Positions 9,207-18,107 of a stretch of DNA of 64,000 bases are shown piece by piece. The stretch is taken from positions 1-64,000 of the forward strand of contig NZ_MLCN01000016.1 in assembly GCF_001982605.1 (NCBI RefSeq), given 5' to 3'. This stretch comes from Alkanindiges hydrocarboniclasticus (GTDB lineage Bacteria > Pseudomonadota > Gammaproteobacteria > Pseudomonadales > Moraxellaceae). The first letter of the stretch is position 1. Each line of letters begins with the position of its first letter. The position numbers and the translations under genes were made by a program. Below the pieces are notes generated by a model. The model was not told the DNA's origin and did no database searches. It saw nothing but the letters and a program-made list of their open reading frames with translations.

Positions 9207-9295
9207 GACATCAGGATGCTGCTTAGCGGGTCTTGATGGCTTATCGAAGAACAGTGTTAACCTTACTTTGCTGATGAATTCAGGAGGTTTTTGTC

Positions 9296-9784
9296 ATGAC
9301 TACTTTAAGCCTAAATCCTTTATTTCGCCGTAGCATTGGCTTTGATCGACTTAACGATTTGTTTGAATATGCCATGCAAAGCGAAGCACCCAACTATCCG
9401 CCCTACAACATTGAAAAACATGGCGAGAATGAATACCGCATTGTGGTAGCTACAGCGGGCTTTAGCCAGAATGAACTGGATATTAATCTGGACAACAGTG
9501 TGCTGACTATTTCTGGCAAGCCAATGAGCAAAACGCAGGATAATGAGGTTGCTTTCCTGCATAAGGGTATTGCCCAGCGCTCCTTCAAGCTGTCGCTACG
9601 ACTGGATGAGTACATTGAGGTGCAACAGGCTGCTTACGAAGATGGATTGCTCAAGGTGGATTTACGCCGGGTGATTCCCGAAGAAAAGCTACCACGCACA
9701 ATTGCCATTCAGGGCAGCACTGGTAGACAGCAAACGCTGGAACATGCCCAGCCTGCTTCTGGCACTGATTCTGGCGACCAATAA
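9296..9784 (+). CDS. Hsp20/alpha-crystallin family small heat shock protein
   Basis: This 162-residue protein is a small ATP-independent chaperone of the IbpA type that holds unfolding proteins in the cytoplasm. The N-terminus LNPLFRRSIGFDRLNDLFEY is IbpA-like. The alpha-crystallin domain runs from about residue 37 to 130 and includes YRIVVATAGFSQNELDI and AYEDGLLKVDLRRVIPEE. An I-x-I motif (RTIAIQ) follows, then a Gln/Ser-rich tail. A perfect AGGAGG at 9282-9287 lies eight bases before the ATG. The upstream CCT-containing segment can partly pair with this site, so a thermosensing leader is possible. A strong terminator follows the gene. Confidence 0.92.
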   Translation: MTTLSLNPLFRRSIGFDRLNDLFEYAMQSEAPNYPPYNIEKHGENEYRIVVATAGFSQNELDINLDNSVLTISGKPMSKTQDNEVAFLHKGIAQRSFKLSLRLDEYIEVQQAAYEDGLLKVDLRRVIPEEKLPRTIAIQGSTGRQQTLEHAQPASGTDSGDQ

Positions 9785-9802
9785 TTAGTCATCCATTAGA
9801 TG

Positions 9803-9834
9803 CAAAAAAGCCACGGTTATCCGTGGCTTTTTTG
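9803..9834. terminator. Strong bidirectional rho-independent terminator
   Basis: The stem AAAAAAGCCACGG / CCGTGGCTTTTTT closes on a TTAT loop. It ends the hsp20 transcript, and its A-rich left arm lets it also end the converging rbfA transcript. Confidence 0.9.
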
Positions 9835-9874
9835 TTGGTGAGCATGCTGTAACAACCCATGCAGCACAGCAGAC

Positions 9875-10345
9875 TTACTTGTCAGTATGATCTGATCCAG
9901 TATTGGTTTGTGCAGTGCTGTCTTGTCCAGTACCTTCTGATTCATCATCATTTACTGGCTGACCCTGAACTGGGGTGTCATGTACAGCCTTGGCAATCAG
10001 ATCCATCATGTAATTCCCATGCGCGGTTACGTTGTCATAATGAAAACGCAGGCGCGGGGTAATCCGGGTCTTGATTCGACGGCCCAGTTCCTGACGCAGA
10101 AAGCCAGCAGCACCATTCAGGACGTCAAGCGTATCCTTATGGGCCTGTGCATTCTGGTCATTGTTGAGCTCACGCCCCATTACCGTTACATACACATCGG
10201 CATAACCCATATCCGGACTTACCTTAATGCCAGAAATGGTCACCAGACCACCCAAGCGGGGGTCTTTTAACTCTGAGCGGATCAGGTCAGACAGCTCGCG
10301 CTGTACCTGATCACCCATGCGTTTCAGTCGTTGGCTACCCGCCAT
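9875..10345 (-). CDS. rbfA: Ribosome-binding factor A
   Basis: RbfA binds the 30S subunit late in maturation and is needed for 16S rRNA 5'-end processing and cold growth. The conserved N-terminus (RLKRMGDQVQRELSDLI), the KDPRLGGLVTISGIKVSPD block and RTKxxPxLRFHYD-type motif (RIKTRITPRLRFHYD) are all present. The 156 residues include a charged, Asp/Ser/Gly/Thr-rich tail of about 30 residues beyond the KH-like fold. The start overlaps the infB stop (TAATG), showing translational coupling. Confidence 0.93.
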   Translation of the reverse strand: MAGSQRLKRMGDQVQRELSDLIRSELKDPRLGGLVTISGIKVSPDMGYADVYVTVMGRELNNDQNAQAHKDTLDVLNGAAGFLRQELGRRIKTRITPRLRFHYDNVTAHGNYMMDLIAKAVHDTPVQGQPVNDDESEGTGQDSTAQTNTGSDHTDK

Positions 10346-13098
10346 TAAAGACTCCGTGCAATTTGTTGAACGTCGTACACTTCAATCTTGTCCAGTTCCT
10401 GAATGTCGTTGTAGCCTTTTACAGCCAGACCACATTCAATCCCTGCACGCACGTCGTTCACATCATCTTTATGACGACGCAGTGATTCCAGTTCACCCTG
10501 GAATACCACCACGTCATTACGCAGTACGCGGATTGGCTTATTGCGATAGATCGTTCCTTCCATCACCATACAGCCTGCTGCTGCACCAAACTTGCTGGAA
10601 CGGAATACCTGACGAACCTGCGCTACGCCCAGAATAGTTTCACGATGTTCCGGCGCCAGCTTGCCACTCATGGCTGCTTTCACGTCGTCGATCATTTCGT
10701 AAATTACGCTGTAATAACGTAAATCTACACCATCCTGATCACACTTGATGCGCGCTGCACCATCGGCACGTACGTTAAAGCCCAGTAACACAGCATCAGA
10801 CGATTCAGCCAGTGCCACATCAGACTCGGTAATTGCACCAACGCCAGAGCTAATAATGCGAACATGCACATCATCAATAGACAGGTCATTCAAGGCTGCA
10901 CTAATGGCTTCCAGTGTACCGCGCACATCGGTTTTCAATACCAAATTGACGGTTGGGACATCTTTCTTGCCCATAGACGCCATGATATTTTCCAGACGCA
11001 TGGCGCTGGCACGCTCAAGGCGCTTATGACGCTCACGGTCACCACGGAAATCAGCCACTTCACGGGCTTTTTTCTCGTCACTGACCACCAGCACTTCATC
11101 ACCGGCATTGGGTGCTTCTGGCAGACCCAGAATTTCCACTGGAATTGATGGGCCAGCAGATTTAATCGGCTTACCATTTTCATCATTCATGGCACGTACA
11201 CGACCATAAGATGCACCGGCCAAGACCAGATCACCTACATTCAGCGTACCTTTTTGTACCAGAATACTGGTAACAGCTCCACGACCCTTGTCTACACGGG
11301 CTTCAATCACTACGCCCTGCGCTGCACCCTCATCAGATGCGGTCAGTTCCAGCAATTCAGCCTGAATGGAAATCAGGTCCAGCAATTCATCAATACCTTG
11401 TCCACTATGGGCAGATACCAATGCTACCGGTACATCACCACCCCATTTTTCAGGCACGATCTGCTTGGCAGTCAGTTCGTTCAGGACGCGATCCGGATCG
11501 GCACTTTCCTTGTCCATCTTGTTGATAGCAACAATGATTGGCGTTCCGGCGGCACGGGCATGGTCAATGGCTTCAGCCGTTTGTGGCATTACGCCATCAT
11601 CGGCTGCAACCACCAGCACCACAATATCGGTTGCCTTGGCACCACGTGCACGCATGGCAGTAAATGCCGCATGGCCCGGTGTATCAAGGAAAGTAATAAT
11701 ACCTTTATCAGTTTCTACATGATAAGCCCCAATGTGCTGGGTAATCCCGCCTGCTTCACCAGCCGCCACTTTGGAGCGACGGATGTAATCCAGCAGGGAA
11801 GTTTTACCATGGTCAACGTGACCCATAATGGTGACTACTGGTGGACGGGTCTTTTCAGCACCACGATCCTTTTTAGCAGCTTCCATCAGGTTGTCTTCCA
11901 TGGCGGTATCACTAACCAGCACAGGATTATGGCCCATTTCCTCAACCACCAGCGCCGCAGTAGACTGATCAATGGCCTGGTTCTGGGTGACCATCTCACC
12001 CATTTTCATCAGGGTTTTGATAACTTCCCGCACTTTGAGTGCCATTTTTTGTGCTAAATCGGCAACCACAATGGTTTCACCAATTTGCACATCATAAATC
12101 TGCTTTTCAACCGGCTTTTCAAAACCATGTTTATTGGACTGGCTGGTTTTCAAGCCGCGCTTGTTGGGCTGGAAGCTTTGCTCTTCCTGACCACGGCTCT
12201 TGCCACGGGTTTTACTACTGCGCGTATTTGCTGTAGCACCACCGCGCTTGATTTCACGGTTTTCCTTGTCAAAGGATTCTTCATAAGCACGGCCAACAAG
12301 ACCTGCCGCCAATGGCGTATTGTCTTCTACTACCTTAATGCTAATGTCATCACTGGCATATTTGGTCGCCATCTGACGCATTTGTTCCAGCGTACGCTTT
12401 TGCGCTTCTTCAGCCGCTGCACGACGTGCCGCTTCTTCCGTAGCTTTTAGGCGTGCTTCTTCCACTTCACGTGCTTTTTTCTCTTCCGGCGTTTCTGACT
12501 TGCCACGAACCTCAGGTTTACGTGGCTCGGCCTTACGACCTTCAGGCTTGGCAGGTGCTTTAGCAGGACTAGCAACAATGGCATCACCATTGCGCTTTCT
12601 GACCACCACTTCGGTTTTGGCACTGCCACCGGATTTGGCTTCTGGCTGGTGCGCTGCGCGCATGGCATCCAGTGTGGCCTTTTGACGGGCATCAGCTTCT
12701 ACACGCGACTGGCTTTGAGCATTTTCGCGTGCAACCATGTCCGCACGCGCCTTGTCAGCGGCTTCAGACTTGGCTTTGGCTTCGGCTGCCAGCGCTGCTG
12801 GGTCAGGCTTTACAAACGTATGTTTTTTGCGCACTTCAACATTAATGGTTTTTGCCTTGCCACTGGTACTGGCAACCTTGGCCGTACTGGTGGTTTTGCG
12901 CTTTAATGTAATGTTGCTATTGGCCGGCGCCTGACCATGGGAACGTTTTAAATAAGCGACCAGCTGTTCTTGCTCTGATTCAGAAATAATGGCGTCTGCA
13001 TTGCGGCCTGGCAAGCCCGCTTCTGTCAATTGCTCAAGCAGCTTCTCGACTGGACGCCCCACATTTTTTGCCAATTCTTTTACGGTTTTGTCCGTCAT
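10345..13098 (-). CDS. infB: Translation initiation factor IF-2
   Basis: IF-2 is the GTPase that brings fMet-tRNA to the 30S subunit and promotes subunit joining. The 917 residues comprise an IF2_N domain (1-55), a long Lys/Glu/Ala-rich linker (about 85-330), a second IF2_N segment near 340-390, and the GTPase domain with [10 protein letters not shown] (about 425-434), DTPGHAAF and NKMD. Domains II, III and C2 follow, with GECGLAVKG-type motif ([13 protein letters not shown]) near the end. It lies between nusA and rbfA in the classic operon, 12 bases after nusA. Confidence 0.96.
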   Translation of the reverse strand: MTDKTVKELAKNVGRPVEKLLEQLTEAGLPGRNADAIISESEQEQLVAYLKRSHGQAPANSNITLKRKTTSTAKVASTSGKAKTINVEVRKKHTFVKPDPAALAAEAKAKSEAADKARADMVARENAQSQSRVEADARQKATLDAMRAAHQPEAKSGGSAKTEVVVRKRNGDAIVASPAKAPAKPEGRKAEPRKPEVRGKSETPEEKKAREVEEARLKATEEAARRAAAEEAQKRTLEQMRQMATKYASDDISIKVVEDNTPLAAGLVGRAYEESFDKENREIKRGGATANTRSSKTRGKSRGQEEQSFQPNKRGLKTSQSNKHGFEKPVEKQIYDVQIGETIVVADLAQKMALKVREVIKTLMKMGEMVTQNQAIDQSTAALVVEEMGHNPVLVSDTAMEDNLMEAAKKDRGAEKTRPPVVTIMGHVDHGKTSLLDYIRRSKVAAGEAGGITQHIGAYHVETDKGIITFLDTPGHAAFTAMRARGAKATDIVVLVVAADDGVMPQTAEAIDHARAAGTPIIVAINKMDKESADPDRVLNELTAKQIVPEKWGGDVPVALVSAHSGQGIDELLDLISIQAELLELTASDEGAAQGVVIEARVDKGRGAVTSILVQKGTLNVGDLVLAGASYGRVRAMNDENGKPIKSAGPSIPVEILGLPEAPNAGDEVLVVSDEKKAREVADFRGDRERHKRLERASAMRLENIMASMGKKDVPTVNLVLKTDVRGTLEAISAALNDLSIDDVHVRIISSGVGAITESDVALAESSDAVLLGFNVRADGAARIKCDQDGVDLRYYSVIYEMIDDVKAAMSGKLAPEHRETILGVAQVRQVFRSSKFGAAAGCMVMEGTIYRNKPIRVLRNDVVVFQGELESLRRHKDDVNDVRAGIECGLAVKGYNDIQELDKIEVYDVQQIARSL

Positions 13099-13110
13099 AA
13101 TGCTCTACCC

Positions 13111-14595
13111 CTAATTAAACCATGATTCACGGGCTTTCATAATTAAATGACCAGCCCTTTGGGGATCCAGGCCTTCTATATCGGCAATATCATCTATTGC
13201 CTGATCGGCCAAATCATCTACTGTGACCACCCCACGTGCAGCCAGCGCAAATGCCAGCTCGCGGGTCATGCCTTCCATATTCAGCAGCTCTTCGCTTGGA
13301 TCCTGAATGCTTTCCTGTTGCAACAGGGCATCAGCGATGGCTACTTCCTTGGCACGGCTTTGTAAAAGCTGTACCGTATCTTCATCAAGTTCGATCTCGT
13401 CAAACGTTTCTGCAGGCACATAAGCCACTTCATCAATGGAAGTAAAGCCCATGTCCACCAGTGCATTTGCCAAGTCTTCATCCAGTTCCAGACGCTGTAC
13501 AAACATGTCAATGTACTGCTGTGCTTCTGAAGCCTGACGCTCGCGATATTCATCTTCCAGCATCATGTCCAGCTTGTAGCCAGTCAATTCAGAGGCAAGA
13601 CGTACATTCTGGCCCTGTGAACCAATGGCACGCGCCAACTGGTCACTGGTTGCAAAAATAATGTCAGCACTTCTGGCATCCTCATCCAGCACAATACTGG
13701 ACACATCCGCAGGCTCAAGTGCGCTGGCAATGTACTGCGCCGGATCATCCGACCACACCACCACATCAATACGCTCGCCATTTAGTTCCTGCTGTACTGC
13801 CTGAATACGCGTGCCGCGCATCCCAATACAAGCACCCACCGGATCAATACGATGGTCATTGGTTTTTACGGCAATCTTGGCACGTACACCCGGCTGACGC
13901 GCTGCAGTCTTGATTTCAATAATTTCTTCACTAATCTCGGGCACTTCCTTGCGCATTAACGCAATTAGCATTTCCGGACGTGAACGCGATAACAAGAGCT
14001 GGGCGCCACGGCCTTCGCGGTTTACATTATACAAAATAGCATTGATGCGCTGTTTGGGGCGCAGCAATTCCTTAGGCAACATTTCCTCACGGGCCAGATA
14101 ACCCTCAGCATTGTCACCCAGATCAATAATAAAGCCGTCTTTGGTCTGCTTTTTCACTTCACCGTAAATCAGCTCGCCAACACGGGATGCATACTGGTCA
14201 GCAACCATTGCCCGCTCGGCTTCACGGATTTTCTGTACAATAACCTGCTTGGCAATCTGCGCAGCAATACGGCCAAAGTCGATGGACTGAACCTGTTGTT
14301 CACGGATATCGCCCAGTTGCCACTCATTGGGGTCCAGGTCGCTAATCGCATCCTGACACGCTGGCATTTCATGGTCTTCATCCGCCACCACTTCCCACTG
14401 ACGGAAAGTTTCGTAGTCTCCGGTTTTACGGTCAATGGCAACACGCAACTGTGCTTCTTCGTCCACTGTGCCTTCATAAAATTTCTTTTTGGTTGCCGCA
14501 ACCAGCGCCTGTTCCAGCGCCTGGAAAATTGCTTCGCGGGGTACACCTTTTTCATTACTAACCGTTTCAACAACGGTAAGAATTTCGCGACTCAT
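13111..14595 (-). CDS. nusA: Transcription termination/antitermination protein NusA
   Basis: NusA binds RNA polymerase and modulates pausing, termination and antitermination. The 494 residues show the gammaproteobacterial layout: an N-terminal RNAP-binding domain, an S1 domain around GYLAREEMLPKE, and KH1/KH2 with VGACIGMRGTRIQAV and AIGSQGQNVRLASELTG. Two C-terminal acidic repeats (about 365-430 and 440-494) end in RAGHLIMKARESWF. It lies between rimP and infB on the minus strand. Confidence 0.96.
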   Translation of the reverse strand: MSREILTVVETVSNEKGVPREAIFQALEQALVAATKKKFYEGTVDEEAQLRVAIDRKTGDYETFRQWEVVADEDHEMPACQDAISDLDPNEWQLGDIREQQVQSIDFGRIAAQIAKQVIVQKIREAERAMVADQYASRVGELIYGEVKKQTKDGFIIDLGDNAEGYLAREEMLPKELLRPKQRINAILYNVNREGRGAQLLLSRSRPEMLIALMRKEVPEISEEIIEIKTAARQPGVRAKIAVKTNDHRIDPVGACIGMRGTRIQAVQQELNGERIDVVVWSDDPAQYIASALEPADVSSIVLDEDARSADIIFATSDQLARAIGSQGQNVRLASELTGYKLDMMLEDEYRERQASEAQQYIDMFVQRLELDEDLANALVDMGFTSIDEVAYVPAETFDEIELDEDTVQLLQSRAKEVAIADALLQQESIQDPSEELLNMEGMTRELAFALAARGVVTVDDLADQAIDDIADIEGLDPQRAGHLIMKARESWFN

Positions 14596-14689
14596 GATGT
14601 CACCTTTTAATCAATTAAACCTGTTATAAATCAGTTCGCTTTTGCTCATCCTAAAGGCGGCTTACTTCACTCACATGAATTGCGGATGA

Positions 14690-15256
14690 TTAATCCTCAT
14701 AAACCAGATTGGCTTTATCAATATTATCGCCATCAATAGTTAAACGCTGATCTTCTAATTCCACCACAATATCCTGATCCGTCACCTCAAGCAGCGTGGC
14801 GGTCATCTTGCGGCGGTTTGCAACAGCACCAATTAAGCGCAGCGCAATTTTCTGCCCGGTATAAGGCTGCATTTGTAACAGGCTGAAAAACGGACGATCC
14901 CAGCCAGGAGAGGATACTTCCAAGGCATATTCCCCAGAAATGGGATCATGCACATCCAATACCCCACTGACCTGATGGGTAACCTGAACACAGTCCTGAA
15001 CACCAATGCCACGACCAACGTCATCATCAGCTTCTTCTTCAACAGCAGAAGCTAAATCATCCGTTGATTCAGTGGACACCACAGCCTGTTCAGCCGCAAT
15101 AGTGTCGTCCTGATTTTCAGGCTTATCAATATAAATACGTAACAGCGAGCGTTTGCCTTGCGGCAGAAATTCAATGCCCCACAGCTCAACACCACAGGCT
15201 GCCACAGCAGGCGCAATCAAATCATACAAGGCTTGAGTTTTTGCAGAAAACTTCAT
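14690..15256 (-). CDS. rimP: Ribosome maturation factor RimP with an acidic insertion
   Basis: RimP assists 30S assembly, acting on uS12 incorporation. Conserved segments are [46 protein letters not shown] and NRRKM. The protein has 188 residues against about 150 in Escherichia coli. The extra length is one insertion of about 40 residues (45-85) between the first conserved strand block and [13 protein letters not shown], rich in Asp, Glu, Ser and Thr. It is the first protein gene after the tRNA pair and leads nusA-infB-rbfA, with a 94-base gap to nusA. Confidence 0.92.
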   Translation of the reverse strand: MKFSAKTQALYDLIAPAVAACGVELWGIEFLPQGKRSLLRIYIDKPENQDDTIAAEQAVVSTESTDDLASAVEEEADDDVGRGIGVQDCVQVTHQVSGVLDVHDPISGEYALEVSSPGWDRPFFSLLQMQPYTGQKIALRLIGAVANRRKMTATLLEVTDQDIVVELEDQRLTIDGDNIDKANLVYED

Positions 15257-15490
15257 TTATCTTCTTTAAAACAGGTAGGTTAGAAACTTGATGGGTCATC
15301 AGAAGTCGATGCAAGCGTACATGCGCCACACCTGATTTTAGGAAATTTTCAGGCCGCGGCAGCAATTGATGTTTTCGCTTATCCATCACCGTTGGGCTAC
15401 ATGACAAATAAAAAATGGGCGACATCGCCCACTTTATCAATACCTATAAACCTGATTGTTTATTGCCCAAACATATTTATGGTACTGAAC

Positions 15491-15518
15491 AAAAAGGCCC
15501 ACCATGTGAGCCCTTTTT
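15491..15518 (-). terminator. Probable terminator after initiator tRNA
   Basis: AAAAAGG and CCTTTTT arms enclose a 14-base loop immediately 3' of the tRNA-fMet gene. The hairpin would end the tRNA transcript and separate it from rimP-nusA-infB, though read-through is common in this operon in relatives. Confidence 0.65.
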
Positions 15519-15523
15519 AAATA

Positions 15524-15600
<77 letters not shown>

Positions 15601-15716
15601 TCAACAGGCAGGTATTATATACCAGCCTTCGCTTTTGTCAATGGTTAATTTTAAGAAACCACCAACAGCGCACTACTTGCTATTCACCATATATTAATAT
15701 AAATCAAATAAATACA

Positions 15717-15801
15717 TGGTACGAGGGAAGAGACTCGAACTCTCACGCCGTTAGGCACTACCACCTCAAGGTAGCGTGTCTACCAATTCCACCACCCCCG
15801 C
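15717..15801 (-). tRNA. tRNA-Leu (GAG)
   Basis: This 85-base class II tRNA has a long variable arm and an encoded CCA end. The anticodon loop TTGAGGT gives anticodon GAG (complement of 15765-15767), reading CUC and CUU. The acceptor stem contains G1-T72 and G4-T69 wobbles. It lies between secG, 43 bases upstream, and the initiator tRNA, matching the conserved secG-leuU-metY order. Confidence 0.95.
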
Positions 15802-15844
15802 AGCAAGGCAGCCATTCTATGCGACCTCAAAATAAAAAGGAAGC

Positions 15845-16204
15845 CTAATTTGCCGGGGTTTGCGAGCCTGTCGTATTGATTGACGAACTTTCAACCACTG
15901 GTTTGGCTGAATCCGTGGGTAATGTTGGGGCTGGTAAAGTTTGGCTACCCGGCAGTTCATACAGCTTAGACACATTATGTTTTGCAAAAATGGCCAGTGT
16001 TACGCTGGTAATAAAGAAAATTGCAACCAGCACCGCTGTGGCGCGAGTTAAAAAATTGGCACCGCCAGAAGCACCAAATACCGTAGCTGCACCACCCCCA
16101 CCAAATGATGCCCCTGCTTCTGCACCTTTACCCTGCTGAATCAGGATCAGGCCAATCATGCCAAGGGCAACCAGAATATGAACCACCAATACAAGCGTTT
16201 CCAC
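15845..16204 (-). CDS. secG: Preprotein translocase subunit SecG
   Basis: SecG is the small accessory subunit of SecYEG in the inner membrane. The 119-residue protein has a first helix (LVLVVHILVALGMIGLILIQ), the typical QGKGAEAGASFGGGGAATVFG glycine-rich loop, and a second helix at about residues 55-73. A Pro/Thr/Ser-rich tail follows. The start is GTG with AGGAG six bases upstream. It follows tpiA after nine bases, and the two tRNA genes come next. Confidence 0.93.
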   Translation of the reverse strand: METLVLVVHILVALGMIGLILIQQGKGAEAGASFGGGGAATVFGASGGANFLTRATAVLVAIFFITSVTLAIFAKHNVSKLYELPGSQTLPAPTLPTDSAKPVVESSSINTTGSQTPAN

Positions 16205-16213
16205 TACGTTCTC

Positions 16214-17029
16214 CTACCCGGCCTTGCAGTTGTGGCTAAAAGCCTGGGCAATTTTAATAAATGAACCTGCATCCAGTGATGCGCCACCGACCAGTGCACC
16301 ATTTATGTTAGCACAGGCGGCCAAAGATGCAGCATTATCAGGTTTTACACTGCCGCCGTAAAGTATCGGTACATCAACAAGCGATGGATGATATTTTTTT
16401 AAGCCGGTACGGATCGCAGCATGCATGCTTTCTGCATCGTCCGGACTGGCTGTTTTACCGGTACCAATTGCCCACACCGGTTCATAAGCAATAATCAGAT
16501 GTTGCTGCCAGTCCTGCAGGGAAACACTGTCAAACACCTCAGCAATTTGCTGCAAAACGACCTGTTCGGCCTGTCCGGCTTCACGCTCACTTAGCGTCTC
16601 ACCAATACAGAAAACAATATCCAGACCTGCCTTAACCGCCGCTTGCAGTTTTTCCCGTAAAACAACTGCCCCTTCTGCATACAGGCTGCGACGCTCGGAA
16701 TGACCAATCAGTGTTATAGTAATCCCGGCACTGGCCAGTAACTGCGCTGAAACATCACCAGTATAAGCCCCTGTGCCTGCAAAGCGGGAAACATCCTGCG
16801 CCACCACCTGCACCGGGCTTTTTGCCTGCTGAAGTTGCTGTTGAACCATTAAAAGATGCAAAAAGGTAGGCGCAACAGCCAGATTAAGGGTTGTCGCCCC
16901 CATATCAGAAGCCGGATCATGAATAATCTGGTCGATTAATTGTTGGGTTAGTTGTTGTTGTGCCATTGGGGTTTCCGGATTCATTTTCCAGTTTCCAATC
17001 ACCCAGGGCTTTGGCTTGCTGCTCGGCAT
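16214..17029 (-). CDS. tpiA: Triosephosphate isomerase
   Basis: TpiA interconverts dihydroxyacetone phosphate and glyceraldehyde 3-phosphate in glycolysis and gluconeogenesis. The active-site lysine is in VIGNWKMN at the N-terminus, the histidine in LIGHSERRS, and the glutamate in AYEPVWAIGTG. The phosphate-binding GGSVKPDNA and GALVGGASL are near the C-terminus. The length is about 271 residues, slightly above the usual 250-255 through small loop additions. ATG 17029 is preferred to TTG 17035. It starts the tpiA-secG-tRNA cluster. Confidence 0.95.
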   Translation of the reverse strand: MPSSKPKPWVIGNWKMNPETPMAQQQLTQQLIDQIIHDPASDMGATTLNLAVAPTFLHLLMVQQQLQQAKSPVQVVAQDVSRFAGTGAYTGDVSAQLLASAGITITLIGHSERRSLYAEGAVVLREKLQAAVKAGLDIVFCIGETLSEREAGQAEQVVLQQIAEVFDSVSLQDWQQHLIIAYEPVWAIGTGKTASPDDAESMHAAIRTGLKKYHPSLVDVPILYGGSVKPDNAASLAACANINGALVGGASLDAGSFIKIAQAFSHNCKAG

Positions 17030-17171
17030 AGACAAGATTAATCCAATTTAGTAAAACTACGCGCATTCTAACTTAAAACTATAGACTATTTTAATGATGC
17101 CAAAATTAATATCCTTAAATCCTGCGTTTAAACTTCATGTGTGTGCAGTTATAACCAGCTGTACAGCATCA

Positions 17172-17639
17172 ATGAGAAGTTCCAGTTTTTTAACCCTGTT
17201 AACCGCTGTATTTACAAGGCTTGTTTATTTTACGCTGGCTTTTGCCCTGCTATTTTCAACCAGCCTGATGGCTGAAACAGTGCAACGCTGGCAAGATAGT
17301 GCAGGCCAGTGGCATTTTGGCGATCATGCAGCAGCCAAGGGACACAACAGTAAGCCAGTGTTAGTCACTACCCCTATTTCCATTATTAAAAATGACCAGC
17401 CGACTGACCTCAAGACAGCAGACCCAAAAGGGAAAAAATCCAGAAAAACAATCAAAAAACGGGCAACAAGCTCAACGACCACGACTCAGAGCAATCATTG
17501 TGACCAGTTACGCCAGCAGCTGTATGACCAGACCACCTCTAATCGTAAATCCAAGGGCAAAAAGGCAGAATACTTTAAGACACTCACCGCACGTTATGAA
17601 CATGAATGTATTGCTGGACAATATTATGGCAACTCATAA
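17172..17639 (+). CDS. DUF4124 domain-containing exported protein
   Basis: From ATG 17172 the product of about 155 residues begins with a hydrophobic segment (about residues 8-30) ending near SLMAE, a plausible signal peptide. The DUF4124 start TVQRWQDSAGQWHFGDH follows. The rest is Lys/Thr/Ser-rich and ends in a short segment with two cysteines. DUF4124 proteins are periplasmic and uncharacterised. A longer frame opens at 17094, but its first 26 residues look non-coding. It is divergent from tpiA and alone on its strand. Confidence 0.65.
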   Translation: MRSSSFLTLLTAVFTRLVYFTLAFALLFSTSLMAETVQRWQDSAGQWHFGDHAAAKGHNSKPVLVTTPISIIKNDQPTDLKTADPKGKKSRKTIKKRATSSTTTTQSNHCDQLRQQLYDQTTSNRKSKGKKAEYFKTLTARYEHECIAGQYYGNS

Positions 17640-17737
17640 CAGCAATTAAATTTTTATAACACGTCCTATTCAGGGTTAAAATACTAGAATCTGGTCATCA
17701 GATTTGATGAATTGAAATTTAAGAGTCAAGACCGCAT

Positions 17738-18013
17738 ATGTTATCTAAAGACACGTCAACCCAGACACTAGTGCCAGCAGGGATTTACCGGCATTACAAA
17801 GGTCAGCGCTATCAAGTGCTATACTGTGCCCGACATAGTGAAACCGAAGAATGGCAAGTGGTATATCGCTGTTTATATGGCGAATTTTCGCTGTGGGTAA
17901 GACCATTAGCCATGTTTATTGAATCAGTAAGCCTTGAAAATGGGCTGGCTGTACCGCGCTTTGCTCTGGAAATTGCTACCGAGTTCACAAGTCCGGATTT
18001 AAACAGGCTTTAA
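17738..18013 (+). CDS. DUF1653 domain-containing protein
   Basis: The 91-residue cytoplasmic protein contains GIYRHYKGQRYQVL, then VVYRCLYGEFSLWVRP and MFIESV, which is the DUF1653 signature. The family's role is unknown. It precedes pilB by 94 bases on the same strand, but nothing in the sequence links it to pili. Confidence 0.75.
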   Translation: MLSKDTSTQTLVPAGIYRHYKGQRYQVLYCARHSETEEWQVVYRCLYGEFSLWVRPLAMFIESVSLENGLAVPRFALEIATEFTSPDLNRL

Positions 18014-18107
18014 CAGTCGATTGTACTGATTGAGTGCCTGAGTTATAGTGTTTAATTATCAGGGATGGTCAACGTATCATATATGACAGCATATCTGTTG
18101 AGGTGGG

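Noticed and set aside
11254-12057. A 267-codon frame opposite infB
   Set aside because: It is the antisense shadow of the IF-2 GTPase domain and shows no independent conservation signal.
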